Shown: positions 17,920 through 27,060 of the stretch, piece by piece
Layout: the number at the start of each line of letters is the position of its first letter
How positions within the stretch are numbered: position 1 is the first letter of the stretch
NCBI GenBank assembly: GCA_029974015.1
Contig: JARKUF010000035.1
Coordinates: 1-61,811, forward strand
DNA length: 61,811 bases
Source: Spirochaetota bacterium
Lineage (GTDB): Bacteria > Spirochaetota > UBA4802 > JAGODF01
Direction: 5' to 3'
Notes under the pieces: generated by a model
Told to the model about the DNA's origin: nothing
Database searches by the model: none
The model's input: only the letters and a program-made list of their open reading frames with translations
Program-made: the position numbers and the translations under genes

Positions 17920-19128
17920 CTAACGCCTTATTCGTCCGCCGCTTTCTTTTGGGTTGGATATCCGAAACGCCGTGACGATCACCGCAAGGACGAAGAGCGC
18001 CGCAAGGGCCGCTAAGACCCGCAACGCCGAAACATAGGGGACCAGGCGCCATCCTGAAGCGGTCACGACCGAGAATGGGACATACACATGCTCGCCATGG
18101 GTGTACACGGCAAGGATATATTCCCCGTCATATTCCGCCTTTACATCCATGGCGAATGCGCCAGCGTCGGCGTCCCTGGAGATAACAAGATTCATCTCCC
18201 TGTCAAAGAGGTCAACCTGAAAAAGTCCACGGGGTGCATAAAAGTAGAGCGTGTTTTTCCCCCTTGAAAGCGTCACGTAATGGCGCCGCGCCCATTCACC
18301 GGGAAGCAGCAGGTCGATAGTGTCGCTTCGCACAGTCTGGTTCCATTTTGCGATTTCGCCGGCGTAATGTTTGAGCGACCCTCCCAGGGCGATGCGGAGT
18401 ACGATGTATCTCATTATTTCATCGGTTGCCGAGTGTGTGTGGTAGCTGGTATAGATGCATTCGCCGTCGCCCCGTTCAAGGAGCAGTACCAGTGGCCCCC
18501 CCGCTTCGCCTTTGGGAGTGTCAACATTTCCTCTGGCCAGGACTCGAGCGTTTTTCGCCGATTTCAGAAGGACCCAGCCGGAATGGGGCATGTGAACATC
18601 CATCCTGTCCCGGCGCGTGAAGCGATACAGTTCGTCAGTTAGATCCGCCTGAAAGGTCCCCTGCATGCCCAGGTTGGGGAAATTGTGGTGGAACTCGAAG
18701 CAGTCGAAGGCGCCCTGGGCCAGGTCGTAGGCATAATCAGAAAAATATGCCGATCCGCCTTGGGCCACGAACTCATGAATGTTGTCGAAAATGGCCTGGC
18801 GGTCGATCCTGGAGGGTGGGGTTTTAAGGGACACCTTGCGTACGTAGTAGCCGCTGGCAGTTACATCGATGTTCGATTCAATGGGTTTGTCCGCGCCGCA
18901 TGGGAAAAATATGGCGCGATATCCATCGAGAGAGCCTTTCTTTGCGAGATCGTTGTAGGAAATGACCGTGTGGGGAATGCGGTATTGCGCCAGGACGGCT
19001 TCCACCCGGTCGAACTTGCCCTGCACAACGGCGATTTTTTTCCCCGCCGCCCCGGTCTCGGCGAAGGCTTTGGAAGAAACGAAAGCGGCAGATATCAACA
19101 TCGCGAATATGACAGTTCTCTGCGCCAT
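17920..19128 (-). CDS. Exported membrane-anchored protein with amidotransferase-like fold
   Basis: About 402 aa. Signal peptide at 1-22 (ending SSKAFAE). Residues about 30-210 look like a class I glutamine-amidotransferase-like sheet: [47 protein letters not shown] and [20 protein letters not shown]. Residues about 250-360 resemble a PPC-type beta sandwich. One C-terminal membrane helix (about 370-390) and a short basic tail follow. No catalytic Cys-His-Glu set is evident. ATG 19128 begins 2 nt after the previous gene's stop. Co-operonic with parAB; function unknown, possibly an envelope sensor. Confidence 0.65.
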   Translation of the reverse strand: MAQRTVIFAMLISAAFVSSKAFAETGAAGKKIAVVQGKFDRVEAVLAQYRIPHTVISYNDLAKKGSLDGYRAIFFPCGADKPIESNIDVTASGYYVRKVSLKTPPSRIDRQAIFDNIHEFVAQGGSAYFSDYAYDLAQGAFDCFEFHHNFPNLGMQGTFQADLTDELYRFTRRDRMDVHMPHSGWVLLKSAKNARVLARGNVDTPKGEAGGPLVLLLERGDGECIYTSYHTHSATDEIMRYIVLRIALGGSLKHYAGEIAKWNQTVRSDTIDLLLPGEWARRHYVTLSRGKNTLYFYAPRGLFQVDLFDREMNLVISRDADAGAFAMDVKAEYDGEYILAVYTHGEHVYVPFSVVTASGWRLVPYVSALRVLAALAALFVLAVIVTAFRISNPKESGGRIRR

Positions 19129-19130
19129 CG

Positions 19131-21071
19131 TTAATCCGTAAGTTCCCTGAGGGTGCTGAGTATTTTTTTTCTGTTTTCCAGGTCTCCCTGGATTTCTTCG
19201 TCCCCGCATTCAAATGCAAGCTGGTAGCACAGGGCTATGATGAGAAGCAGTATGCCGCTGGAGTAATCCCCTCCAATTACGGGCATGCCCGCGACAGTCC
19301 TCATCAGGGGGACGTTTTCCCGAAGCGATTTTACCCTGCAGTCGTGGAAGGGAATGGGACGGCCCTCACTTGTCGTAAGGGACTCGCGGGCGCTTTTGTC
19401 CAATGGCACTCGAAGCGCCGTTTTATCACTCAGGGCCTTTCCCATGCGCGCCCATAACCTGTGGTTTTCCAGTACCCTGTGAAGGTTTCTTCCAAAATTG
19501 TAAAAGAACCCGCCAGTTTTTTTCAAAAAAGCCCCCACATGTGACATCGTTTTTATCTGCCCCCTGAATATCCGCTGGAGTTCTTCATAGGGGACAACGA
19601 GGTTCGGGTTGTTAGTTCTTAAATAGTAGAATTCACGGGTTATCTCCTCGAGGCCTTTGAGTTCCCTCTCGAAATAACTTTCCGTGAATATCCTCCCTTC
19701 GAAGGTTTCATCTCCGGACTCGAATACTATCACTGACCCGTCTAAGAAGCGCGCCGGGAGATTGTTGAAATAATTCAGCAGGCCGTCGACGAAAGCAATG
19801 AAATCGTTCTTGTACTCTTCAGAAGAATCGCCCCTTCTCCTGTCGGCTATCCTCCACTGGTCGTCGAAAAATTTGAGGAGCAGGTTGGTCCCTGAAATCT
19901 CAAGCTTTAAATATAGATAAATTTCTTCAAATACGGTCAGCTCTTCCTTGAGCTCGTCCACCTTCTTCCTTTTGCGGCTTTCCTCGTCCTTGCCGTATTT
20001 TTTCAGGATGTCGATATTGTACTGAAAGGATTCACTGTCCACCATCAGGGGAGATACCCTGTAATAGCCCGCCAGGCTTTCCACCTTTATTTCCCGCTGA
20101 AAAACCAGGGCCTCGTTCATCGCAAGGAGCAGATACCCGAGGGAGGGGACATCGTATTTTGAGTCGAGGTATCGCGAAAGTGCGCTTTCCGCCTTTTCGC
20201 CGGCGGGGAAAAAGGACCTCACATTATGGACCAGTGCGAACATCCTTTTCTCGGCCTCAAGATTATTTTTCTCCTTCTCGGACTTCGTTCTTTCACTGTC
20301 CTTTCCGGTGATGGCTTCCTTCCGGAAGCCGTCCATGGTCCTCGCGTGTTTTTCCACCGCCTGGATGACCGCTTCCTTCATGTCGGCGGTGACCAGATAG
20401 TACGAAAAAAAACCGGCGGTATAGTCCTTAAGCTCCCTTTCGAAATCTTTCTGCTCGAGCCATTTGACCGCGTCGAAACCGTATTTGGAAAGGGGGACGG
20501 CGCCAAGCCTTCGTTTTAATTGGGCAAGATAATTAAAGGCCGTGGCGTCGGTCAGCGATTCGTCCATGAGCATGTTCATGAGTATGGGGTCAATTGACGC
20601 GAGTACCCGTTCCTGGAAGGCCGAGACGTCTTCCATGATTTTAAGGAGCTTCTTCGTTGGGACGAGGCGCTTCCTGAACCAGAAGCCGAGGCGGTTTCCG
20701 GAATGGACTAGATAGCGCTTTTTGAAGAGTTTTGGCTTTTTATATTTTTGTTGAATATCGCCGATATACGCCCCGGAGACGGCGGGTCCTACCGGGGGCG
20801 GGATAATTCTCCCCTCGCGGGCAAGGGGTCCGGGGGCCTTCCTTTTTTTATCTTCCCGGAGTTCGATGCTGGAAAGCCTTGGTCCTTCAACGGGCTTGTC
20901 CGGGCAAGATTGAATTAGCTCAATGATTGCGCTGTATTTTTCATCAGGCGTGAGCGAGGCGTTGCCCATGAGTGAACGGACGATGTCCATCTTTCCTGAC
21001 GGAATGTCCTTACTCAGCAGGAGGTTTTTCGCCCTGCGCTCTATTTTTTTGATGTCTTTTTCTTCTGCCAT
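19131..21071 (-). CDS. Large uncharacterised cytoplasmic protein (parAB operon)
   Basis: 646 aa with no signal peptide or membrane helices, rich in Lys/Glu and aromatic residues and predicted largely helical. I do not recognise the family with confidence; the style recalls large spirochaete-specific DUF proteins (DUF5312 type), which is a guess. Notable segments: a proline-rich linker REGRIIPPPVGPAVSGAYIG (about 85-104), a basic patch KKPKLFKKRYLVHSGNRLGF and a helical body to the end. It is first in the operon with the exported protein, parA and parB. No good ribosome-binding site precedes the ATG. Confidence 0.6.
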   Translation of the reverse strand: MAEEKDIKKIERRAKNLLLSKDIPSGKMDIVRSLMGNASLTPDEKYSAIIELIQSCPDKPVEGPRLSSIELREDKKRKAPGPLAREGRIIPPPVGPAVSGAYIGDIQQKYKKPKLFKKRYLVHSGNRLGFWFRKRLVPTKKLLKIMEDVSAFQERVLASIDPILMNMLMDESLTDATAFNYLAQLKRRLGAVPLSKYGFDAVKWLEQKDFERELKDYTAGFFSYYLVTADMKEAVIQAVEKHARTMDGFRKEAITGKDSERTKSEKEKNNLEAEKRMFALVHNVRSFFPAGEKAESALSRYLDSKYDVPSLGYLLLAMNEALVFQREIKVESLAGYYRVSPLMVDSESFQYNIDILKKYGKDEESRKRKKVDELKEELTVFEEIYLYLKLEISGTNLLLKFFDDQWRIADRRRGDSSEEYKNDFIAFVDGLLNYFNNLPARFLDGSVIVFESGDETFEGRIFTESYFERELKGLEEITREFYYLRTNNPNLVVPYEELQRIFRGQIKTMSHVGAFLKKTGGFFYNFGRNLHRVLENHRLWARMGKALSDKTALRVPLDKSARESLTTSEGRPIPFHDCRVKSLRENVPLMRTVAGMPVIGGDYSSGILLLIIALCYQLAFECGDEEIQGDLENRKKILSTLRELTD

Positions 21072-21096
21072 TTTTTGGGTAAAAGCTATAGGGATT

Positions 21097-21130
21097 AAGC
21101 GCAGGCGCTTTGCGCCGCGCCTGCGCTTAG
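21097..21130. repeat. 13-bp perfect inverted repeat upstream of the parAB operon
   Basis: TAAGCGCAGGCGC (21097-21109) and GCGCCTGCGCTTA (21118-21130) with an 8-nt loop, ending 26 bp before the 646-aa gene start. It could be a leader hairpin, an operator or a remnant repeat. Confidence 0.55.
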
Positions 21131-21285
21131 TGAAAACAGCCCTCCGATGCTGGCATAAAGACGGGAATTTTCAAGAAAAAAAGGAAGGTTCCCGGCCAAT
21201 TTTGTTTGACCCCTATTTAGACGGTTTCAATATCTACACGGCCCGGAAAACCGCACCGATTATGCGTGGGCAGACTAAAAACGAT

Positions 21286-21360
21286 TGCCACTCTACTGAT
21301 AGGCTCAGCACTCAGGTTTTTCTGTTTTCCTCAAGCGGACGGAAAAACCCGATACTCAGA
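21286..21360 (-). repeat. AGGCAACCT-family element, degenerate fragment
   Basis: GATTGCCACT at the left, CAGCACTCAGG, then a hairpin GGTTTTTC (21315-21322) / GAAAAACC (21342-21349). It resembles the central part of the family but neither end is intact. It lies immediately before nadC. The rest of 21131-21285 shows nothing recognisable. Confidence 0.35.
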
Positions 21361-21369
21361 GGACGCCTG

Positions 21370-22203
21370 ATGTTAAAAAAAGATGATGTTATCAGCCTGG
21401 TGAAGATGGCCCTCGACGAGGACATCGGGGCCGGGGACATAACGACCGGGGCGATTTTCAACGGTACCGAGCCCGGGAAGGCGATAGTTATCGCCAGGGA
21501 GGAGGGGGTTTTCTGTTCTGGAAACCTCCCCACCTATGTTTATGGGGAACTCGATTCCTCTGTGCGTGTGGCCTACAATGTAGAAGAAGGCGCGTCCGTG
21601 GCGCCGGGGACTGCGGTGCTTTCCCTGGAGGGCCCCGCGGCATCGCTTCTCACAGGGGAACGTACCGCGTTGAACTTCCTTCAGCGCATGTGCGGAATCG
21701 CCACCGCGGCTTCCAGGGCCGTGAAGGCCCTGGAAGAGACCGGTATTGTCCTCCTGGATACGCGGAAAACCGCGCCGGGCATGCGCGCCCTGGACAAATA
21801 CGCAGTGAAGACCGGCGGCGGGGAAAACCACCGCTTCGGCCTTCACGACATGGTGATGATAAAGGACAACCACATCAAGGCCGCAGGCGGCATTCGGGAG
21901 GCCGTGGAAAAAGTACGCCTGGCCTATGGCAACCGATACCTCGTCGAAGTTGAAGCCACGTCGGACGAGGAAGTGGGCGAAGCCCTCGACGCGAAAGCGG
22001 ACATCATCATGCTTGACAATATGGACTACAGCGCCATGGTCCGATGTATCGGCATGATAGGGGGCCGGGCGAAAACTGAGGTTTCGGGGAATGTCACACA
22101 GGACACGCTGAAAGGCCTTGCGGGCCTGGAGGCGACTTATGTGTCGATGGGCTCTTTGACCCATTCGGTAAGGGCTTTCGACCTGTCGATGAAATTTCTA
22201 TAA
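21370..22203 (+). CDS. nadC: Quinolinate phosphoribosyltransferase (carboxylating)
   Basis: 277 aa, converts quinolinate and PRPP to nicotinate mononucleotide in NAD synthesis. The start at 21370 gives the typical MLKKDDVISLVKMALDEDIG opening with GAGG just upstream; the frame open to 20923 is not real. Conserved elements: DITTGAIF, ERTALNFLQRMCGIAT, DTRKTAPGMR and the phosphate-binding GGGENHRFGL, then IKDNHI and the C-terminal DIIMLDNM. nadA and nadB are not in the window. Confidence 0.95.
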   Translation: MLKKDDVISLVKMALDEDIGAGDITTGAIFNGTEPGKAIVIAREEGVFCSGNLPTYVYGELDSSVRVAYNVEEGASVAPGTAVLSLEGPAASLLTGERTALNFLQRMCGIATAASRAVKALEETGIVLLDTRKTAPGMRALDKYAVKTGGGENHRFGLHDMVMIKDNHIKAAGGIREAVEKVRLAYGNRYLVEVEATSDEEVGEALDAKADIIMLDNMDYSAMVRCIGMIGGRAKTEVSGNVTQDTLKGLAGLEATYVSMGSLTHSVRAFDLSMKFL

Positions 22204-22208
22204 ACGGC

Positions 22209-22226
22209 GGGCCGGCCTTCCGGCCC
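22209..22226 (+). terminator. GC hairpin after nadC
   Basis: GGGCCGG CCTT CCGGCCC directly after the nadC stop and 15 bp before the next start. There is no T-run, so attenuation or RNA stabilisation is as likely as termination. Confidence 0.4.
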
Positions 22227-22241
22227 CGCGGAGAGTGAGCT

Positions 22242-23108
22242 ATGAAAGGATACGATCACGGCATGGGCGTTTTTTTAGCCGGGGACCTCGTCAGGGTTTT
22301 CTACCAGAGCTGGAGGGCCGCCAATACCAGGAGCGTTGTGGTGATTTCCCACGGTCTGGGGGAGCACTCCGACCGTTATCAAAATATAATGTCGGCCCTG
22401 GGAGGGGCCGGTGTGTCTTTTTACGCCCTTGACCATCGGGGCCACGGAAAGTCGGGAGGAAAGCGCGGCCATGTGGAGCGCTTCATGAAATATGTCGACG
22501 ACCTGAAAATGCTAATCAACACGGTGGTGAAGAAGGAGAACAAAGGCGTTCCCATTATTCTTCTGGGACACAGCATGGGGGGGCTCATCGCCATGCGTTA
22601 TGCCCTGGAATATCCACGTGACCTTCACGGCCTCATCCTTTCCGCTCCTGCGCTGGTCCCCGCTGTTGCGGTCCCGAAATGGAAAAAGTTCCTGGGGAGG
22701 ATATTCTCCGTGCTCATGCCTGCTCTCACGATGAACAATGAGCTCGACCCATCGGACATTTCGAACGATCCCGACGTGGTGCAGGCTTATCGAGAGGACC
22801 CGCTTGTCCATGACATGGTTTCGGCCCGCTGGTACACGGAATATATCGACACCGCCGAATACTGTCTGTCCAGGCCCGCGGACCTTGAGATGCCCCTCCT
22901 CGTAATCCACGGTATGGCGGACCGCATGGTGAGCCCGGAAAGCAGCAGGATCGTCTACGAAAACGCGAGCTCCCCGGACAGGCAGATTTTCACCTTTGAG
23001 GGGCTCTTCCACGAAACGATGAACGAAAGGATTGAGGACAGGAAGAAGGTCCTTAAAACCATCAGCTCCTGGATTCTGGAACACTCGGGCCGCAAATCGG
23101 GGAAGTGA
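22242..23108 (+). CDS. Alpha/beta hydrolase, monoacylglycerol-lipase-like
   Basis: 288 aa serine hydrolase of the Hydrolase_4 (S33-like) group. Nucleophile elbow GHSMGG at 109-114 (Ser111); the oxyanion region SHGLGEHSDRY (36-46) and LDHRGHGKSGG (63-73) are the monoglyceride lipase hallmarks. Acid residue in VIHGMADRMVSP and His in GLFHETMNE complete the triad. A lysophospholipase or monoacylglycerol lipase activity is likely. It follows nadC by 38 bp and ends 9 bp from the convergent ktrA. Confidence 0.9.
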   Translation: MKGYDHGMGVFLAGDLVRVFYQSWRAANTRSVVVISHGLGEHSDRYQNIMSALGGAGVSFYALDHRGHGKSGGKRGHVERFMKYVDDLKMLINTVVKKENKGVPIILLGHSMGGLIAMRYALEYPRDLHGLILSAPALVPAVAVPKWKKFLGRIFSVLMPALTMNNELDPSDISNDPDVVQAYREDPLVHDMVSARWYTEYIDTAEYCLSRPADLEMPLLVIHGMADRMVSPESSRIVYENASSPDRQIFTFEGLFHETMNERIEDRKKVLKTISSWILEHSGRKSGK

Positions 23109-23112
23109 AGCC

Positions 23113-23130
23113 GGCCCTCATGGGAGGGCC
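23113..23130. terminator. Hairpin at the convergent hydrolase/ktrA junction
   Basis: GGCCCTC ATGG GAGGGCC, a perfect 7-bp stem placed over the ktrA stop codon and just after the hydrolase stop. A likely compact bidirectional terminator, although no T-run follows. Confidence 0.45.
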
Positions 23131-23804
23131 TGTATCTTCGCGATATCTCCCAGCCTGCCTAAAAGTATCATCACCATGTTCCCGGAAATTATATCGTCCG
23201 CCGAGGGGGCCATCTTTACGGTGACTTTACTCTCGTCGGCGGGGCTGGCCGTATCTCCCGGATAGATTTTAAGCCCGATCACCTGGCAGTTGTATTTGTT
23301 GGGGATTTTAAGTTCTTTCAGGCTTTTCCCGAGGAAGTGGCCGGGGGGCGTCACCTCGATGATTCCGTAATCCTCGCCCAGGGGAAGATAGTCCAGGGCA
23401 TTGCGAAGGGAGAGCATTCCGGCGAGCTTCACCGCCATGTCCCTTTCGGGGAAGATCACATCGCTGACGCCGATGCTCGAAAGGACTTTTCCGTGGTCCT
23501 CGGAGATGGCCCGCACGATGATCTTTTTCACCCCTATCTCCTTCAGATAAAGCGAGATGAGGATGCTCGGGGCCATGTCCTGGCCGATGCTCACGATGGC
23601 GCCGTCGAAATCTTTCAGGGACAGCGCCGAGAGGACCTCGCGTTTTGACGCGTCGCCGATGATAGCGTAGGTGAGGAACTCCTTGGCCTGGTTGACCGTC
23701 TCACGCGAGGAGTCCACGCCGAGGACCTCACAGCCGTTTTCCACCAGGGTTTTCGCAAGTGTGAGGCCGAAATTTCCCAGCCCTATAGCCACGAATTTTT
23801 TCAT
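23118..23804 (-). CDS. ktrA: Potassium channel regulatory subunit KtrA (RCK domain)
   Basis: 228 aa, the single-RCK size of KtrA rather than the doubled TrkA. The N-terminal Rossmann motif GLGNFGLTLAKTL (8-20) with acidic VDSS binds ATP/ADP or NAD; the TrkA-C domain follows at about 140-225 (GKSLKELKIPNKYNCQVIGL). It gates the KtrB pore encoded immediately upstream (3-nt gap). RCK-C domains of this kind bind c-di-AMP in some bacteria; its operon mate here is a c-di-GMP synthase. Confidence 0.9.
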   Translation of the reverse strand: MKKFVAIGLGNFGLTLAKTLVENGCEVLGVDSSRETVNQAKEFLTYAIIGDASKREVLSALSLKDFDGAIVSIGQDMAPSILISLYLKEIGVKKIIVRAISEDHGKVLSSIGVSDVIFPERDMAVKLAGMLSLRNALDYLPLGEDYGIIEVTPPGHFLGKSLKELKIPNKYNCQVIGLKIYPGDTASPADESKVTVKMAPSADDIISGNMVMILLGRLGDIAKIQALP

Positions 23805-23807
23805 ACA

Positions 23808-25157
23808 TTAACCCACCATGATATGTTCTTCCGGATACTCGAAGTCCGCGGTTTTTTTCCGTGCCGTCAATGCCGCCATCAGAGTGAGGGGCCCCAGTCG
23901 CCCCACATACATGACGGCGCAAATAATCAGTTTTCCGGCGCTCGACAGCGAGCCCGTGGCCCCCGCGGTAAGCCCGACGGTGCCGAAGGCCGACACAGTT
24001 TCGAACAGGGACAAGAGGAAATGTTCTCCGGGCACGGGATTGTCGGTGATCATGACCATGAAAGTCGAAAAGAGAACGAAGGCAAGCGAGAGAATTATAA
24101 GTGTCGCGCTCCTGTCCACCGTGTCGCGGTCGATGGCGCGTTTCCAGAGAACAGGCTGGCTTTCCCCTTTGAATTTTGAATAGAGCATGATAAAAGCGAC
24201 CCCTGCCGTCGTCGTTTTTACGCCTCCGGCGATGGAGCCGGGCGAGCCTCCGATGAACATGAGGATGATCATTACAAGGAGCGTGCTCTGGTGCAGATGC
24301 GCGATGTCCACGGTGTTGAAGCCCGCGGTCCGGCAGGTTACGGACTGGAAAAGCGAAGCGAGAAATTTCGTCCCCGGCGACTCGCCGGCCAGGGAATAAT
24401 TCCATTCCATAAGCAAAATCACTGCCGTCCCTCCAGCGATGAGGATGCCCGTAACTACGAGGACGAGGCGCGTGTGGTGGGAAAGTCCAGAAAAAAACCC
24501 TCCGGCAAAACCGCGGGCGAACTGCCTTCGGATTTCATGGATTGCGACGAAGCCGAGACCGCCGGAGATAATTGCCAGGATGATGATGATGTTTAGAAAA
24601 ACTCGCCCCCGGTAAGAAAGAAGCCCGTCGGGGAAGGTGGAAAACCCGGCGTTACAGAACGCGGACACGGAATGGAAAACGGAATGCCCCAGGGCTTCCA
24701 GGAGGGGGAACTCACCGGCAAAATCCGCGAAAAGGGCAAGGGCGAAGAGGGCTTCCATGAAAAAAGTGTAAAGGACTATTCTTTTCACCATTGTGCCGAC
24801 GGGCATCTTCCTGATGTCGCTGTACATCTCTTTAAAAGTAAAGCGCCATTTGATGGAGATGCTCTCCTGAAACATCGACACCAGGGCCAGTGAGAAGGTC
24901 ATGATCCCAAGCCCGCCAAGTTGAATGAGGAGGGCGATTACCGCCTTCCCGAAGAGGGTAAAATCCCTTGCCGTGTCCCTGACGGCCAGGCCCGTCACGC
25001 AGACCGCCGAAGTCGACGTAAAAAGGGCGTCGATGAAGCCGATGCCCCCTTTCGTGGAAAAGGGAAGCATGAGCAGAAGCGTCCCCGTCAGGATCAGGGC
25101 CAGGAAGCTCAGGAGCACCGTCCTTATGGGGGAGGATTGAAAAAATACGGACTTCAT
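23808..25157 (-). CDS. ktrB: Potassium transporter KtrB/TrkH-type pore subunit
   Basis: 449 aa with four M1-P-M2 repeats. Selectivity-filter-like segments with central glycine: FTSTSAVCVTGLAV (1st), SAFCNAGFSTF (2nd), TCRTAGFNTVDI (3rd) and SAFGTVGLTAG (4th). Length and lack of the extra TrkH N-terminal helices favour KtrB. The start overlaps the MORN gene stop by 4 nt (ATGA), so translation is coupled. Confidence 0.93.
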   Translation of the reverse strand: MKSVFFQSSPIRTVLLSFLALILTGTLLLMLPFSTKGGIGFIDALFTSTSAVCVTGLAVRDTARDFTLFGKAVIALLIQLGGLGIMTFSLALVSMFQESISIKWRFTFKEMYSDIRKMPVGTMVKRIVLYTFFMEALFALALFADFAGEFPLLEALGHSVFHSVSAFCNAGFSTFPDGLLSYRGRVFLNIIIILAIISGGLGFVAIHEIRRQFARGFAGGFFSGLSHHTRLVLVVTGILIAGGTAVILLMEWNYSLAGESPGTKFLASLFQSVTCRTAGFNTVDIAHLHQSTLLVMIILMFIGGSPGSIAGGVKTTTAGVAFIMLYSKFKGESQPVLWKRAIDRDTVDRSATLIILSLAFVLFSTFMVMITDNPVPGEHFLLSLFETVSAFGTVGLTAGATGSLSSAGKLIICAVMYVGRLGPLTLMAALTARKKTADFEYPEEHIMVG

Positions 25158-25873
25158 TTATCCACGGCGATACCGTTCACCCATTTCCCCTTACGCTGTG
25201 TTCCATCATTGTAATAATACACCCCATTTCCATGCATTTGCCCGCGGGAGAATTCGCCTTCGTATTTCTCGCCATTGCGGAAAAAGAAGGTCCCCCGTCC
25301 GTCCTGGAGTCCGTCACGGAAACTGCCATCGTACTTGTCTCCGGAAGGGTCGGTGTACACGCCTTCACCGTGGTACTTCCCGTTTTTCAGATAGCCTTCG
25401 TATTTTTTTCCGTCGGCGTAGACATAGGCCCCTTTACCTTCGACCACCCCGTTTTTAAACTGGCCGGTATATCTGTCGCCATTGGGCATGAAGAGTGAGC
25501 CTTCATCGTCCATTTTGTCGTTGGTGAACCGTCCCTCGAAGCGGTTTCCATTGGCGAAAGTGTATTTGCCGAAACCGTTCTTCTTGTTATCGCGAAAATC
25601 CCCGTCGTATTTTGCGCCGCTTGCGAAGGTGAAAACGCCGCGGCCGTGCATCTTGCCGTCCTTCCACTCGCCGCGGTAGCTGTTGCCATTGGGATAGTTA
25701 GCGGTGCCGTCCCTGTACGGCTTGCCGTCCTTCCACCAGCCCTGGTACTTTGCCCCTCCCGGAAGTTCCCGGGTCTCCCATTTTTCCTTGCCGCCGAACC
25801 ATCCTTTCACTGTACTGCAGCCCGTGAGAAACGGCATTGCCGCTGCCAGCGCGACGATTGCTATGCGCTTCAT
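25154..25873 (-). CDS. MORN-repeat lipoprotein
   Basis: 239 aa. Lipoprotein signal with lipobox FLTGC (Cys about 19), then eight tandem MORN repeats of about 23 residues (consensus Y-G-x-F-x-(D/N)-G-x-x-x-G-x-G), for example KYDGDFRDNKKNGFGKYTFA and KYEGYLKNGKYHGEGVYTDP, ending in GKWVNG. MORN arrays act as membrane-associated scaffolds. It lies between the GGDEF gene (11 bp upstream) and ktrB (4-nt overlap), so it is likely part of the same regulatory unit. Confidence 0.9.
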   Translation of the reverse strand: MKRIAIVALAAAMPFLTGCSTVKGWFGGKEKWETRELPGGAKYQGWWKDGKPYRDGTANYPNGNSYRGEWKDGKMHGRGVFTFASGAKYDGDFRDNKKNGFGKYTFANGNRFEGRFTNDKMDDEGSLFMPNGDRYTGQFKNGVVEGKGAYVYADGKKYEGYLKNGKYHGEGVYTDPSGDKYDGSFRDGLQDGRGTFFFRNGEKYEGEFSRGQMHGNGVYYYNDGTQRKGKWVNGIAVDK

Positions 25874-25884
25874 CTCCCTCCTCC

Positions 25885-26982
25885 TCAGTATTCTATACGG
25901 TTTCGTCCGCCGCTTTTCGCGGCGTAAAGCTTGTTGTCCGCGTCGCAGATGACGGCATCTATGGTAGGATGCTTTGCCATATTATATTCCACGACGCCCA
26001 TGCTGATGGTGACCGAAAAATTGCCGCGCCCCGAGCAGAACTCCTGAAGCTGGACGGCTTCCTTGAGGCGGCGCGACACCTCCAGGGCCCCTGAAAGGTC
26101 GGTGTCGATAAAGCCCACGAGGAACTCCTCGCCGCCGAAGCGGGAGATGATGTCGCATTTCCTCAAACCATCAGACAGAATGGAAGCAACCTTCTTAAGC
26201 ACTTCATCTCCCGCGCGATGGCCATGGGTGTCGTTTACTGACTTGAAATGGTCCAGGTCTATCATCGCCACGGAGAGGGGCATTTTGTTTCTTTTCACCC
26301 TCTCTATTTCCGAGGCGATCATCATTTCCCCCTGTTTGTGGTTGAGGAGCCGCGTGAGGCCGTCATGGGTCGCCTTGATATAAAGCTCCCTTACGAGAAA
26401 TACGATCTCAAGGGCAACGTCGAGCTGGGGCATGTACCGGTCCAGCAGGGCCCTGTCGAGGTCGTTCACATCGCGGTCTGTAAATATATGAAAGATACAG
26501 CGGTACCGCCTGTTCGTCTCGATGACCGGGAAGGAGGCAACGGCCTTAAGGCCCGCCCTGTCTGTGACGGTAGATATCTTCGTTTCATCGCCGCCGAAAT
26601 AATTGTCCAGAATATCGAGCAATTCCCGGCCGGTGAAAATCTTTTCCTCTAAAATTCCGGGAAAGGCCGCGTGGATTTTTTTTACTATTTCAATGGCGGT
26701 GTCCCGGTTGACGGTTATGCCGATGGTGCGTGCGATGTCGGGCAGGCCCGGGTTGATTGAGTAGTCGAGGTAGATGAATTCCTCGTATGTCCTGTCGTAC
26801 ACCGTAAGGGAGACGCCAAGGGCGTCGAAGTGGTTGTGGATATGCCTGCATATCCCCTGGATGGACGCGGACCAGTCCCCGTCCACCATTTCAAGAAGCT
26901 GGTTGAAAAGCCCCAGGTCGGCGGTCATCATTTTAGGCGTTGCCTGACCGCATCCCTTTCCGTTCCCGGAAATCTCCGCCAT
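25885..26982 (-). CDS. Diguanylate cyclase with N-terminal GAF-like sensor domain
   Basis: 365 aa. The C-terminal GGDEF domain (about 205-365) has the active-site motif GGEEF in ISRFGGEEFLVGF, the substrate-binding DHFKSVNDTHGHRAGDEVLK and an inhibitory I-site RxxD (RKCD) five residues before GGEEF, so product feedback is expected. The first 190 residues look GAF-like (DALGVSLTVYDRTYEEFIYL, VASFPVIETNRRYRCIFHIF) with no membrane segment, so it is a cytoplasmic sensor. GGGAG precedes the ATG. First gene of the GGDEF-MORN-ktrB-ktrA operon. Confidence 0.9.
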   Translation of the reverse strand: MAEISGNGKGCGQATPKMMTADLGLFNQLLEMVDGDWSASIQGICRHIHNHFDALGVSLTVYDRTYEEFIYLDYSINPGLPDIARTIGITVNRDTAIEIVKKIHAAFPGILEEKIFTGRELLDILDNYFGGDETKISTVTDRAGLKAVASFPVIETNRRYRCIFHIFTDRDVNDLDRALLDRYMPQLDVALEIVFLVRELYIKATHDGLTRLLNHKQGEMMIASEIERVKRNKMPLSVAMIDLDHFKSVNDTHGHRAGDEVLKKVASILSDGLRKCDIISRFGGEEFLVGFIDTDLSGALEVSRRLKEAVQLQEFCSGRGNFSVTISMGVVEYNMAKHPTIDAVICDADNKLYAAKSGGRNRIEY

Positions 26983-27011
26983 TTGCTGCTCCCGTCACAC
27001 AGATAATTATT

Positions 27012-27037
27012 GCCCGGTTGCACCTTGTAGACCGGGC
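27012..27037 (-). terminator. Hairpin between mlaF and the diguanylate cyclase gene
   Basis: GCCCGGT / ACCGGGC with a 12-nt loop in the 78-bp gap. It is not followed by a T-run on the minus strand, so termination is uncertain. Confidence 0.3.
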
Positions 27038-27060
27038 GCGAAAAAAATTTCAACCGTTTT

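Noticed and set aside
16288..21130. parS sites or an origin near parAB
   Set aside because: No sequence close to TGTTTCACGTGAAACA and no DnaA-box cluster was found around the genes.
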